DNA of 64,000 bases from Pelobacter seleniigenes DSM 18267 (GTDB lineage: Bacteria; Desulfobacterota; Desulfuromonadia; Desulfuromonadales; Geopsychrobacteraceae). Under the pieces are notes generated by a model. It did not search any database. It was not told where the DNA came from and was given only the letters and a program-made list of their open reading frames with translations. Made by a program: the position numbers and the translations under genes. The stretch is taken from assembly GCF_000711225.1 (NCBI RefSeq), contig NZ_JOMG01000002.1:1624501-1688500 (forward strand), given 5' to 3'. Each line of letters begins with the position of its first letter. Positions within the stretch are counted from its first letter, which is position 1. Shown here in pieces: positions 27,520 through 36,960 of the stretch.

Positions 27520-28919
27520 ATCAGGAAGAGGAGTCTTCGCGGACAGCGATCCTGTTTGCGGTCTGCGTGGCCCAGTTTCTGATGCCGTTCATGATGTCGT
27601 CGGTGGGGGTTGCCCTGCCGGTCATGGGCCGGGAATTCTCCGCAACCGCCATGCAACTGGGGATGGTCGAAACCACCTATGTCCTGTCGTCGGCTATTTT
27701 TCTGTTGGCCATGGGCCGGTTCGGCGATATCCACGGGCGGCGCAGGGTGTTCCAGGTCGGCCTGGTGATTTTCGCCATTACCGGCGGGGCCATTTCCCAG
27801 GCCTGGTCGGTGGAGGCGGTCATTGTCATGCGCTTTCTGCAGGGGATCGGCGGGGCCATGGTCATGGCGACGACCATGGCGATCATCGTCGCGGTGTTCC
27901 CGGAGCAGGAGCGTGGCAAAGCCTTGGGAATCGCCGTTGCCAGCGTTTATGCCGGGATTTCCTGCGGACCTTTTATCGGCGGCCATCTGGTGGCCTGGTT
28001 CGGTTGGCGCTCCCTGTTTTATCTGGTCATCCCTCTTGGCTTGCTGACCTGGTTGCTGACGCGTCTTAAAATCAAGGAGGAATGGGCGCCGGCCCAGGGG
28101 GAACCCTTCGACTGGTGGGGCGCCGGGGCCTACGGCCTGGCCGTTATCCTGCTGGTGGTCGGGGTCGCCAACCTGAGTCGGGGCTGGTGGGCCTGGCTGC
28201 TGGTGATTCTCGCCAATGTGGGGTTCGCCCTGTTTCTGACCATCGAGACGCGCAGCCGCTACCCGCTGCTGAATGTCAAACTGTTTACCGAAAATTACAT
28301 CTTTGCCCTGAGTAATCTGGCCGCCCTGTTCAATTATGCCGCAACCTTCGGGGTGACCTTTTTTCTCAGCCTCTATCTGCAGTATGTCAAAGGGATGGGG
28401 CCGGAGCATGCCGGCACCATCCTGATCATCCAGCCCATCGTGCAGACGCTGTTTTCCCCTTTGTGCGGGCGTCTTTCCGACAAGTTGCCGGCGTCGTTGC
28501 TGGCCACCGTGGGCATGTCTTTCTGTGCCCTGGGCCTGGCGGTCGCCGCCAACCTGTCGAGTTCCTCGTCCCTGACCATGGTCCTGACCCTGCTGGTGTT
28601 CATGGGACTTGGTTTTGCTCTGTTCTCTTCGCCCAATGTCAACATGATCATGAGCAGTGTCGCGCCGCGCTACCTGGGGATTGCTTCAGGCCTTAATGCC
28701 AGTATGCGCACCCTGGGCATGGTTTCGAGCATGACGGTCATTACCCTGATTTTCTCCTTCCTGATGCACGGTCAACCGGTAACGGCACAAACCCAGCCCG
28801 ATTTTCTGAAAAGTATGCATGTTGCCTTGCTGGTATTCAGTGGCCTGTGCATCATCGGGATCGGCTGTTCACTGGGCCGGCTGCAGCGCAAAAAAACGCC
28901 AACCGGCCGGAACCACTAG
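27516..28919 (+). CDS. MFS drug-efflux transporter, DHA2 (14-helix) type
   Basis: 467 aa, about 14 membrane helices. Motif A-like GRFGDIHGRRRVFQVGL after helix 2, motif C-like GIAVASVYAGISCGPFIGG, and LSDKLPASLLATVG. Start overlaps the S1 gene stop (ATGA), so the two are translationally coupled. Such transporters export drugs or small metabolites by proton antiport. No regulator is adjacent. Confidence 0.9.
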   Translation: MNQEEESSRTAILFAVCVAQFLMPFMMSSVGVALPVMGREFSATAMQLGMVETTYVLSSAIFLLAMGRFGDIHGRRRVFQVGLVIFAITGGAISQAWSVEAVIVMRFLQGIGGAMVMATTMAIIVAVFPEQERGKALGIAVASVYAGISCGPFIGGHLVAWFGWRSLFYLVIPLGLLTWLLTRLKIKEEWAPAQGEPFDWWGAGAYGLAVILLVVGVANLSRGWWAWLLVILANVGFALFLTIETRSRYPLLNVKLFTENYIFALSNLAALFNYAATFGVTFFLSLYLQYVKGMGPEHAGTILIIQPIVQTLFSPLCGRLSDKLPASLLATVGMSFCALGLAVAANLSSSSSLTMVLTLLVFMGLGFALFSSPNVNMIMSSVAPRYLGIASGLNASMRTLGMVSSMTVITLIFSFLMHGQPVTAQTQPDFLKSMHVALLVFSGLCIIGIGCSLGRLQRKKTPTGRNH

Positions 28920-29202
28920 GCGGCGGGCAAGGTTTTTTCTCGATCTCTATCTTCTTGATAAATAATTCTTTTTTATCCCCTTCTTGCCAGAAACGCCTGC
29001 TGCAACCCAGGCTTGGTTTATGTTCTTGCGCCGATTAACGATCAATTAACGGTGCCGTGTTACCTTCCTTTAAAATTAATTATCACACATTGATATCGGT
29101 AAATTTAAGACAGCTGTAACGATCGCGATAGTTGCCGGTATGCAGAGGCGGTGCAGACCGCTGCCATTTTCAATTTAACCGGGATTCGAAAGGAAAGAAG
29201 CG
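28920..29202. other. AT-rich leader region of the unassigned four-gene cluster
   Basis: 283 bp, clearly more AT-rich than its flanks, upstream of the Tat-lipoprotein gene. It probably holds the cluster promoter. I see no clear operator or terminator hairpin. Confidence 0.4.
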
Positions 29203-30543
29203 ATGGCCGATTATAGTCGGAGGGATTTCATCCGCTTGTCCAGCTGTGCCCTGGGGGGAGTCATCCTGGCTGGATGCGGGTCTAGCAATAGCGGATCAGG
29301 GGGCGGTGTCAGCACCCCCAACGGATATTACTTTTACCGTTTGAAGACCGCAGGCGAACAGGCCGGGACCGGTTCTCGCGCCCTTGCGGTCTACGAATTC
29401 GGTTCATCCGTGCATTTCAGCAAGGATGGCATCGTCACCTTCGACGCCCTGGACGTGGACGGCAACCAGGCGCTGTTTCAGTTTGATGTCGACTTCAGTG
29501 GCAGCAAGCCACGGATTTCCCAGGAACTGACCGCGTTGTTGAGTGGCGATATTCTAGCCGATGGTCGGGTGGTCAAAAAGTTTGTCGCCCACGACGTCAA
29601 TGCCGACGGCAACATTGCCGCAGTGATTCAACCGTCCAACAACAGTGAACAGCATTATGGCAGCGGCCTTTATCTCAATACCGCCCGTAGCGGGTTTGAG
29701 CGGATTCTCGGGGTCGGTGATGTGTTTCACAATGATCGGTATGAATCGACTGGCATCATCGGCGACGTCAGTCTACGCGACGGCAACAGCCTGTTATTCG
29801 CCGCCAGCCATTTGACCGGGAGCGCTCCTCAGTCGAGTATCTTTCACCTGCCGGGAGGTTTGCTCGCCAATTCGAACCTGGTGATGAGTACCGGTGATTA
29901 TGTCAATAGCAGCGATGAGCAATTCACCGGCTTCGGCATTCTCGATCACCTGGCTGACGGCTATTTCTCGGTGACCGCGTCGCATCGGCTGAGTGATTAT
30001 CTCAGCGCCAATCAAGCAGGCGGCGACGGTTCCGTCAATAGCCTGCTGAGCGGGCATCTGGCCAACCCTGACGATCATCTGCTCCTTTCAGCCGGGGAAA
30101 ATATGCTCAATTCGATCCATACCGCAAGTGTTCACTATGGCCCCAGGGTTGCTCCGGACGGAACGGTTTACAGCAAAATCGCCGATCCCGACCGGGAATC
30201 GCTGATCGCCGACGACGTGGTCATCAAAACCACCGATGAGGTGACATTCCGGGGGGACAAGATTGATTCCTTCACCCCTGGCTGTGTCAGTCCGGACGGG
30301 GTCTTCTATTACAGTGAATATTCTGATACGCGCGACGGGTTGTATACGGATCTGTATGCCTATGACGGTGAGAATCACCGCCTTATCCTGTCCACCGGAG
30401 ATACTCTTTCCGATGGTGGTTCGCCCGTGAAACATATCCTGTTTTCGACCACGACCAACCATATCGATGCCGACGGCAGGCTGGTATTTGTCTGTGAATT
30501 CGCAGACAAATCTTCGGCAGTTGTTGTCGGAATGCCAGTCTAA
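29203..30543 (+). CDS. Tat-exported lipoprotein, beta-propeller-like, unknown function
   Basis: 446 aa. A twin-arginine signal (SRRDFIRLSS) runs into a lipobox (LAGC, Cys26), then a Gly/Ser linker. The rest is beta-rich with recurring FDALDVDGNQALFQFDVD, HDVNADGNIAAVIQP, ISPDG/SPDGVFYYSEYSD and IDADGRLVFVCEFAD units, which suggest propeller blades with Asp/Asn-Gly turns. Tat export implies folding before transport or a cofactor. First of four genes. No homologue recognised. Confidence 0.75.
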   Translation: MADYSRRDFIRLSSCALGGVILAGCGSSNSGSGGGVSTPNGYYFYRLKTAGEQAGTGSRALAVYEFGSSVHFSKDGIVTFDALDVDGNQALFQFDVDFSGSKPRISQELTALLSGDILADGRVVKKFVAHDVNADGNIAAVIQPSNNSEQHYGSGLYLNTARSGFERILGVGDVFHNDRYESTGIIGDVSLRDGNSLLFAASHLTGSAPQSSIFHLPGGLLANSNLVMSTGDYVNSSDEQFTGFGILDHLADGYFSVTASHRLSDYLSANQAGGDGSVNSLLSGHLANPDDHLLLSAGENMLNSIHTASVHYGPRVAPDGTVYSKIADPDRESLIADDVVIKTTDEVTFRGDKIDSFTPGCVSPDGVFYYSEYSDTRDGLYTDLYAYDGENHRLILSTGDTLSDGGSPVKHILFSTTTNHIDADGRLVFVCEFADKSSAVVVGMPV

Positions 30544-30554
30544 GGGGGATCGCC

Positions 30555-31778
30555 ATGGCTCAGTATGCAATAGCAAAGACCAAAATCGCGACCGGTGAAA
30601 CCGCCAATATTGCCGATGATAATGCCATTCCGATTTACCAGGATTTTCATTTTCCCAAGGACTGGTCAAAGGCCTTTGATTTCGATTTTTTCAACAGCGA
30701 AAAGAATGTTTCCGTTTCCATTCTGCATGGCAAGATTGTGACCGATGCCCAACTCAGCGTTGCATTGGGGCTGGCCGGACCAAGCTGGGCCGGAACTATG
30801 GAAATGGAGGGGGATGTCGATGGTGACACCATGCAGTTGGATGTTACGACCGATAATTTCGTTTCCGGAATGCTCGTCGGTGCCGGGGTCGACTTCACCT
30901 TTAACCTGGGTATTCAGCTGAAAAGGGAAACCTTCGAGTTCGAATGGCGGCATCCATTGTCGGCGCACTGGCAGATGGAGTGGCACGAAATCTTCAACGA
31001 AAACTCGGTGACCCAGGTTGATATGCTGACCATGCTCTATAATCTGGCCAAAAAAGTCGTCAGCCTGGGCAAGTTTGTGCCCGGTTTATCCAAAGTGCTG
31101 AAGGTGTTGCCGGATATCGATCTTCCCATTCCCCGCGCCTATAACCAGGGGATAGCTGATCATATCAGTAGCAGCGCGTTATTTCCGGGCGGTCTGGAGT
31201 TTCCCACCCTGATTGAAGGGTCCTGGGACTTGGTTCAGATCGCGGAAGCCGTCGGTGGGACAGCGGTTGAAGTCGCCCAGCCGGAGACGACTCCCTTTAT
31301 TGAATTGACGTTGAAATTAAACAAGGTGTTGAAAGGCTTTATCAAGCCGAGCGTGGAGACCGGTCCGCTCATGGGAGTTAAATTCATTACTTTTTTGCGG
31401 ATATCCGGGATCAATGCCTATTGGGGTTCGGAGAAGTATGAATTGACCGATGTCAGCCAGGAGGGCAGCGGTATCTCGGCCCACCTGCCCGCAGCGGCAC
31501 AATCGAAAACCACCGCGCCGAACCGCTTGGGCGTCGAGTTTGATCACCGCCCGGCCATCGAATTCGATCTCGGCTGGTACGCCAAAGTCAGCTGGCTGAA
31601 AATTTTCTCTCTCAGCAAGCATGAACGCATCGGTGCCGGCGATATCTGGTCCGGGTTTACCACCCCCATCGGCCTGGCCTATACCCATGAACTCAGCAAT
31701 ACCCTGGGGAGTACCTCGGTCGCCGATATCGAGGTCACCATGGTCGGCGATGGTGGCTGGCTGATTCAGGAGGGTTGA
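30555..31778 (+). CDS. Large soluble protein of unknown function (cluster gene 2)
   Basis: 407 aa without signal peptide or membrane helix. N-terminal half is beta-rich (VSVSILHGKIVTDAQLSVAL, MEMEGDVDGDTMQLDVTTDN, GAGVDFTFNLGIQLKRETFE). The middle has amphipathic helices with Pro (VPGLSKVLKVLPDIDLPIPR), and the C-terminal half is again beta-rich, ending VADIEVTMVGDGGWLIQEG. AGGGGG precedes the ATG, 11 bp after the Tat-lipoprotein stop. I recognise no family. The repeated beta segments of uniform length suggest a structural or shell-like protein, but this is a guess. Confidence 0.7.
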   Translation: MAQYAIAKTKIATGETANIADDNAIPIYQDFHFPKDWSKAFDFDFFNSEKNVSVSILHGKIVTDAQLSVALGLAGPSWAGTMEMEGDVDGDTMQLDVTTDNFVSGMLVGAGVDFTFNLGIQLKRETFEFEWRHPLSAHWQMEWHEIFNENSVTQVDMLTMLYNLAKKVVSLGKFVPGLSKVLKVLPDIDLPIPRAYNQGIADHISSSALFPGGLEFPTLIEGSWDLVQIAEAVGGTAVEVAQPETTPFIELTLKLNKVLKGFIKPSVETGPLMGVKFITFLRISGINAYWGSEKYELTDVSQEGSGISAHLPAAAQSKTTAPNRLGVEFDHRPAIEFDLGWYAKVSWLKIFSLSKHERIGAGDIWSGFTTPIGLAYTHELSNTLGSTSVADIEVTMVGDGGWLIQEG

Positions 31779-31782
31779 GGCC

Positions 31783-32934
31783 ATGGCTGTGAACCTGTCT
31801 TCCCTGACGGAGCTGGCGGACCATCTGGAGAGCAAACAGGCAAAGTTAAGGGTGGCTGTGTTGCAGGCGCTCTGCCAGCAGACCGCGGAACTCTGCCGCA
31901 TGGGAAAAAAGCTTCATCCGCAGCTGATTGCTCTGCTCCATGAGCATTACCGAAAGGCGCCGACGACGGCGGAGCTGAAGCTGTGTACCTCCATGATCCT
32001 GCAAAGCCATGAGCCCATAAAACTGAAGGTCGCCGAGGAACAGTTTCTCAGTTGCGAGGAGCAAGCCATCCTGGTCCTCTGTGCCGAGGTCCTGGCCGGG
32101 TTGCCCGTAGCGCAGCGGGTGGCATTGCTGACGCCGGTCCTGATGGGGCAGGATCGTTTGGTTCGGCAACGCCTGGCGGCCAATCTGCTCAGCGATTGTC
32201 AGTCCATGCTGGCTGCGGATGTTCTGTTGCGGGTCGCTATCCTGTCCGATCACCACGTGCCGCTGCCGCTGCCAAGCGTGGCCAACCTTAAATTATGGAG
32301 CAAAGAGCTGGCCGGCCCCTATCGGCTCAATGTCCGGCGCATTCTTGGTCGTCAGGGGGAGGCCGTACTTCGGCTGTTCCTGGAAAACTGGGCCGAACTT
32401 ACCGCTGCTGACGCCCTCTGGGTGCTCGATCGACTGCTGCGCGGCAATGCATTGCCGGAAAAAAATATCCTGCTGGATATCCTCTCCCGCAGCAATGATG
32501 GGCCGTTATTGCGAAAAGCTCTCAGTGGCCTGGCTTTTTTCGCCCTGACTCCGGCGGACGAGAAGGTTATTGCGGCCCTCTATCCGCATCGCGATCCCCT
32601 GGTCGGGGCGGCCGCGCTGCTGATCGGGCAGGCTGAACTGCCCTGGGAACATTGGCTTGCTCCGGATGTCGACGACCGGCTGCGCGGAGCTGTCCTGCAG
32701 CGGATCGCCCGGCAGCGTTTTCTTTCGAGTCTGCCGTTTCTGGATCCGCTGCTGGGAGCGGGCAATTGGAAAATCAGGTCGCGAGTCGGCGAGGCGCTGG
32801 CTGCTTTAGCCCCGGCGTCCCTGCCACTCTTGCAAGCTCATCTGCATGGCGCTGAGGGAGCAGCAAAAGTGACCGCAGCGCAGACCCTGCAGCGCTTGGG
32901 ACAAGAACAAATGCTGCTGCAGGCGCTGTCCTGA
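31783..32934 (+). CDS. HEAT/armadillo-repeat-like helical protein (cluster gene 3)
   Basis: 383 aa, helical throughout, Leu/Ala-rich with repeating pairs of helices: LRVAVLQALCQQTAELCRMG, RLVRQRLAANLLSDCQSML, LRKALSGLAFFALTP, LVGAAALLIGQAEL, RSRVGEALAALAPASLPLL, KVTAAQTLQRLGQ. This is the pattern of HEAT-type scaffolds that bind other proteins. No signal peptide. It starts 4 bp after the previous stop (AGGAGG), so it is surely co-expressed. Function unknown. Confidence 0.75.
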   Translation: MAVNLSSLTELADHLESKQAKLRVAVLQALCQQTAELCRMGKKLHPQLIALLHEHYRKAPTTAELKLCTSMILQSHEPIKLKVAEEQFLSCEEQAILVLCAEVLAGLPVAQRVALLTPVLMGQDRLVRQRLAANLLSDCQSMLAADVLLRVAILSDHHVPLPLPSVANLKLWSKELAGPYRLNVRRILGRQGEAVLRLFLENWAELTAADALWVLDRLLRGNALPEKNILLDILSRSNDGPLLRKALSGLAFFALTPADEKVIAALYPHRDPLVGAAALLIGQAELPWEHWLAPDVDDRLRGAVLQRIARQRFLSSLPFLDPLLGAGNWKIRSRVGEALAALAPASLPLLQAHLHGAEGAAKVTAAQTLQRLGQEQMLLQALS

Positions 32935-32975
32935 GCAGTTGACAACCGGCATTTACTGAAAAGGGAGAACCCGCT

Positions 32976-33689
32976 ATGAAAAAATGGCTGAGCATTGTTT
33001 TGGGGATGAGTTTTGTCGTGTTGATGTCCGTTTCCGCCGGTGCCGGATTATTTAGTGATACGCTTTCCGGTTTTGCCGAGAAGGTTTTTTCCATGGCTGC
33101 CGGAGTGGATTCGGTATTTGAAGACAGCCAGCGCATGGCCAATCTGAACGTGTCCCAGGATGGTGACGGCTATTATGTGTTCGGTAAACACGCCAGCGGT
33201 GGTCGCCATTGGAACCGCATGAACTTCTGGTATCCGGAAAAATCATACAACCATGAGATGACCACCAGCCTGGAAGCTGAGCACATCAGCCTGGAGCAGC
33301 TCATCGCCGATCTGCAACAGGAAAAAGATGAGAATGGCGATATCGAGATCGCTTTCTGGTGGGATCATCAGGATGCCATGCTGACGGACTGCCTGCGTGA
33401 GTTTGTCAGCGCTGTCGGCACCGAAAACTTTGCCATTTCCTTGGTCTACAGCACCTCGACCCACAACATTTCTTTTTATGTCAACGTCGCTTCAGATGCT
33501 TCTTACCAGACCATTCACAGCACCCGGCTGATCAGGGTGCTGAAGGACAATATCCGCCGGGTCCTCGCCGCCGACCCGGACGCCTACCCCAAGCAGGGGG
33601 CTGAGATAACCGATCATTTCACGGTGTCGTGGGGCAAGCCATTGCTGGTGGCATACCTGCTTGGGACCGGAGATCTTTATTTTCACTGA
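32976..33689 (+). CDS. Secreted protein of unknown function (cluster gene 4)
   Basis: 237 aa with an N-terminal signal peptide (KKWLSIVLGMSFVVLMSVSAGAG) and AAAAGGGAG upstream. The mature part contains FWWDHQDAMLTDCLREFVSA, NFAISLVYSTSTHNISFYVN and IRRVLAADPDAYPKQG, mixed alpha/beta with no metal or catalytic motif that I recognise. Fourth gene of the cluster, 41 bp after the HEAT-like gene. Confidence 0.75.
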   Translation: MKKWLSIVLGMSFVVLMSVSAGAGLFSDTLSGFAEKVFSMAAGVDSVFEDSQRMANLNVSQDGDGYYVFGKHASGGRHWNRMNFWYPEKSYNHEMTTSLEAEHISLEQLIADLQQEKDENGDIEIAFWWDHQDAMLTDCLREFVSAVGTENFAISLVYSTSTHNISFYVNVASDASYQTIHSTRLIRVLKDNIRRVLAADPDAYPKQGAEITDHFTVSWGKPLLVAYLLGTGDLYFH

Positions 33690-33809
33690 GCCGGGGCGGA
33701 GGGCTTTTTTATAAGCAAGGTCCTCAGCCGTTTTTGGTCGGGCCGTTAGAGGCCTGGGGAGTGGAGTTGCACCTGCTACAGGTGTTCAATCCGGAGCGCT
33801 TCCTTTCCC

Positions 33810-34364
33810 TCACAGTTGATCTTTGCGGGATGGCAGCTGGCGCATCGATTCCCGCCAGGGGGCCTTTGGCCATTCCGGATGCTCTCTCCAGATTTTTTTC
33901 AATTCCCTGATCCAGCCGAGGAAACTGGTCACGGAAGGGAGCAGCGGGGTGTGGCTTAACTCAAAATGAATACCGGTCAGCGGATCATTGAAAAAGACGG
34001 CATAATAGCCCGGCGAATAGGTTGGGTATTCGGCCGGGGGATCAGTGACCTCGATCCGGTTACGGAGCAGAAAATCGGCATAAAAGGCGTCGATCTCTTT
34101 CCGGCTCCTGGCCCAGAGGGCAACATGGTGGATTCCGGCGCTGTGCTCCGTATGATTCAAGCGCGGGCCTGCTGTGGCGGGCTGGATGCCGATATAGCTG
34201 TGAAAGAACGGGTATCGGGCCATGTAATAGGTTGATCGGTAACCGATATCCAAGGTCCAGAAGCTCTTGTAGCCAAGCCAGCCGAACATTTTGTCGAAAA
34301 ATTTCACCGACTCTTCATAACTCAAGACCGAAAACTCAACGTGATGGAGCCCTTTGAATCTCAT
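33810..34364 (-). CDS. VOC-superfamily (glyoxalase/bleomycin-resistance-like) protein
   Basis: 184 aa. FKGLHHVEFSVLSYEESVKFFDKMFGWLGY and AGIHHVALWARSRKEIDAFYADFL are the two beta-alpha-beta-beta halves; metal ligands are likely the His in each HHV and Glu in GIHFELSHTP. A 40-residue helical tail extends past the usual domain. Weak ribosome binding site. Substrate unknown. Confidence 0.85.
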   Translation of the reverse strand: MRFKGLHHVEFSVLSYEESVKFFDKMFGWLGYKSFWTLDIGYRSTYYMARYPFFHSYIGIQPATAGPRLNHTEHSAGIHHVALWARSRKEIDAFYADFLLRNRIEVTDPPAEYPTYSPGYYAVFFNDPLTGIHFELSHTPLLPSVTSFLGWIRELKKIWREHPEWPKAPWRESMRQLPSRKDQL

Positions 34365-34428
34365 GGTTGCACCTGTGAGTAAAGGGTTAAGGGGCTACCG
34401 CGTCCTGTGGTGAGCTGTGGACCTTTGT

Positions 34429-34770
34429 TCAAAAACTGGTTGAGGGCTTTCTTTCTTCCGGTTCGATTTCGTCATAGGCTTCCAGGGCAATGGGAAGCGA
34501 CTGAATCACGCAGTTGCCGACCGCAGGCAGGCCGACCAGGATAGTTGCGATGATTTCATCGCGGGACGCGCCATAACGTTTGGCAGCTTTGGTATGAAAG
34601 GGAATCCCCGAGGTCAGCCGGGCCGAAGCCAGGACGGCCAGATAAGCCAGTTCCTGGGTTTTGCGGTCCAGGGCGCTGGCTTGGTCGAATTCTTTCACCG
34701 CGTTCAGCCAAGCAGCCGAATGCTCGGGAGCTTCAGATAGAAAAACGTGAAATGATTCGGATATACTCAT
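34429..34770 (-). CDS. Carboxymuconolactone decarboxylase-family protein lacking the CxxC pair
   Basis: 113 aa AhpD-like fold: LDRKTQELAYLAVLASARL, IPFHTKAAKRYGASRDEIIATILVGLP. The usual redox pair (CxxC before FHTKAA) is absent, replaced by TSGIPFH. It is therefore unlikely to be an AhpD-type peroxidase, though the fold and His remain. CAGGAG precedes the start. Possibly co-transcribed with the downstream VOC gene. Confidence 0.85.
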   Translation of the reverse strand: MSISESFHVFLSEAPEHSAAWLNAVKEFDQASALDRKTQELAYLAVLASARLTSGIPFHTKAAKRYGASRDEIIATILVGLPAVGNCVIQSLPIALEAYDEIEPEERKPSTSF

Positions 34771-34806
34771 TGCATCGCTCCTGAATGTGGGTTGTGAAGT
34801 CCTCTC

Positions 34807-35373
34807 TTAAAGGGCTGATTTTATGGTGGAAGGGCAGGTTCCACCGGGCTTTGCGGAGGCGTTGTCTTCCGCTAGTTGACTTTCCAGCTCTGCAATCATC
34901 GGTTTGATATCATCCTGCTCGGGAAATTCCTTGGCCTTGGCCAGAAATTTTTTGGCCTCCTGGCTCTCCGCTAAGCGCAGGGAGGTATCGGCCAGAATGC
35001 AATAGGTCAGGCATTTCATATGATCCGCTTTGAGCCCGCCATCGACAGCCTGCAGATAAAATTGTTTCGCCTCCTGGAAATTTTCATCGATGGTGGCCAA
35101 AATCCCTTTCAGGAAATAATAGCACGCGCGGTTGGCAGGACTCAGCCACTGCGGTTTTGAGGTGGCCCCAATCAATTTGCGCATGGTGGCAAAATCCTGC
35201 CGGCGAAAGGCATTGTAGGCGATCAGCACGGAACCGAAGCGGAAATGGTAATAGGACAGAAGGGTGGCCGCGGCCAGATAGAACATCCAGCTCTGGCTGC
35301 CCAGGTAAAATTGATACCCGGCTCCGCCGAGGGAGCACAAAATGACAATAATTCTGAACAGTGGTGAAGACAT
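34807..35373 (-). CDS. Membrane-anchored TPR-like protein
   Basis: 188 aa. Two N-terminal membrane helices (about residues 5-50), then TPR-like helix pairs: ANRACYYFLKGILATIDENF, QEAKQFYLQAVDGG, CILADTSLRLAESQEAKKFL. Probably a cytoplasmic-facing scaffold. No specific partner; lies between CMD and DUF2059 genes on the same strand. Confidence 0.7.
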   Translation of the reverse strand: MSSPLFRIIVILCSLGGAGYQFYLGSQSWMFYLAAATLLSYYHFRFGSVLIAYNAFRRQDFATMRKLIGATSKPQWLSPANRACYYFLKGILATIDENFQEAKQFYLQAVDGGLKADHMKCLTYCILADTSLRLAESQEAKKFLAKAKEFPEQDDIKPMIAELESQLAEDNASAKPGGTCPSTIKSAL

Positions 35374-35458
35374 CTTGACCCTTTAAGCTGTTGAGTTTCC
35401 AAATTGCATCCACCGCATTCCCGGCCCGGCAGGGCCACGGGCAATTGCGAGCGGCTGG

Positions 35459-35965
35459 TTATTTGACCTCGATTCCTTCGGCCTGAAAGCGTTCCTGAAG
35501 GGTTTTAACCAGCTCGGGAAACAGTTCCTGTCCCCAATTCTGCCCGGCCAGCATACTGGCCTGAGTCAAGCGCGGCAAGACCGAGATGGTTTTTTGGCCA
35601 ATGGGGGTCTGGTAAAAGGCCAGCAATTCATTGATCTCATCGGCCGTGAAATATTGATCGTAGATCGGGACAATGGTTTTCAATAGGCTGTCAATTCTCT
35701 GCTCGACCAGCTTCCTGGTCTCTTCTGCGATGATGGCGACGGCCCGATCAGGCAGGTCAGGATTCCCTGTTTTCATGGCTGTAACCAGGTTCTGGGTCAT
35801 GGCGCTGCCCATTTGCAGACCGATATTCTTTGAGCCCGTGGTTTCCATCAGTTGAATGATTGCGGCCTTTTTGGCGGGGGGAATATCACTGGCAGCCATA
35901 CTCGCGGCAGGCATGGCAGTGATGGATAGCAAGGCCAGAAGGAGTGCCGTGCAGAGGAATCTCAT
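35459..35965 (-). CDS. Periplasmic DUF2059-domain protein
   Basis: 168 aa from ATG 35965 (CAGGAG upstream) with a signal peptide ending near MAASMAAS. DUF2059 signature: LKTIVPIYDQYFTADEINELLAFYQTPIGQKTIS. Exported helical protein of unknown role, common in proteobacteria. The region just upstream carries one end of the CATCCGGAAAC repeat family. Confidence 0.88.
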   Translation of the reverse strand: MRFLCTALLLALLSITAMPAASMAASDIPPAKKAAIIQLMETTGSKNIGLQMGSAMTQNLVTAMKTGNPDLPDRAVAIIAEETRKLVEQRIDSLLKTIVPIYDQYFTADEINELLAFYQTPIGQKTISVLPRLTQASMLAGQNWGQELFPELVKTLQERFQAEGIEVK

Positions 35966-35983
35966 GGTGTTCTCCTGTGTTGA

Positions 35984-36005
35984 TAGATAGTTTTCATCCG
36001 GAAAC
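35984..36005. repeat. Dispersed CATCCGGAAAC repeat, single end
   Basis: TAGATAGTTTTCATCCGGAAAC differs at one base from the left arm of the long copy at 9243-9264, and is followed by CTCCG as in the inner hairpin of that copy. Only one end is visible here, so it is a solo or decayed copy. Confidence 0.65.
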
Positions 36006-36073
36006 TCCGAATGGCGCCTCGTCAAGGCGACGTTATCGCGCGCCTGGGGCGGAGCGGCGGAAGCGTCACGCCC

Positions 36074-36673
36074 TCAGGGGGTGATACCGAGAAAGCCCTG
36101 GACTCCCATCATGATCATCTGGGCGGAAAGGGCTGCCAGGATCAACCCGGTCAGTTTGCTGAGAATAATAATGCCGCGCCCGCCGAGGCAGCGCTTGATG
36201 AAAGAGCTGGCCAGCAGAACTCCACCGATACAGCCGACAGCGCTGAGCAGGGCCAGGGAGCCGATGGCTTTGGTGGTGAGGGTGTTCAGGTCAGCGCCGA
36301 GCACCAGCAAGGTTCCGACCGTAGCGGGACCGACAAAAATAGGGATGGCCAGCGGAACAACGGCCACATCATCACTGCCGACGGACACTGTACTGGCGGC
36401 TTTGCCGTTAACCAGGCTGATTCCGGAGAGCATGAGCAGGACGCCGGCACCGATGCGGAACGCGTCCAGGGTGATACCGAAAATGGTGAAAATCTGTTGA
36501 CCGACAAAAAACAGCACCAGGCAACTGACGGCAACGGCCGCGGACACGGAAGCGGCCAGCTTTTTACGGCGGCTCTCTTCATAACCTTCCGTCATGCTGA
36601 GAAACATGGTCAGACCGAAAAACGGGGTCAGCACAAAAAAAAGTTTGATCCAGAGGGACAGGAACAGTGGCAT
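36074..36673 (-). CDS. MarC-family integral membrane protein
   Basis: 199 aa with six membrane helices. Typical stretches are LFFVLTPFFGLTMFLSMTEGYE and PLAIPIFVGPATVGTLLVLG (the conserved P-x-x-x-GP). The family is widespread; function is not settled despite the MarC name. AAGGAT lies 10 bp before the start. Confidence 0.9.
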   Translation of the reverse strand: MPLFLSLWIKLFFVLTPFFGLTMFLSMTEGYEESRRKKLAASVSAAVAVSCLVLFFVGQQIFTIFGITLDAFRIGAGVLLMLSGISLVNGKAASTVSVGSDDVAVVPLAIPIFVGPATVGTLLVLGADLNTLTTKAIGSLALLSAVGCIGGVLLASSFIKRCLGGRGIIILSKLTGLILAALSAQMIMMGVQGFLGITP

Positions 36674-36960
36674 GGCGAACAGTTATCCTTTTGCTGAAGT
36701 TTTGGAGCGGGGATTGTAGCATGAATGGGGGCAAATTACTCATAGCGAATCAGCAGCAATGAGCGTTTGCAGAGGGAAGGGGACGGCACTGATTTCTTTT
36801 GTCTGGAGCTGGTAATTTTTGTGCATTATGGTATGAAGGGTTGGGAACAATCTCATTTTTGGTGGAGTGAAGCCTGCTGCAGATCCCCTCGGCAGGTTGC
36901 CTCCGCGTTCTTCGCCGCTGCCGTGGAGAGCGTCAGTTGACCGGCAGCAGAAGATCGCTT

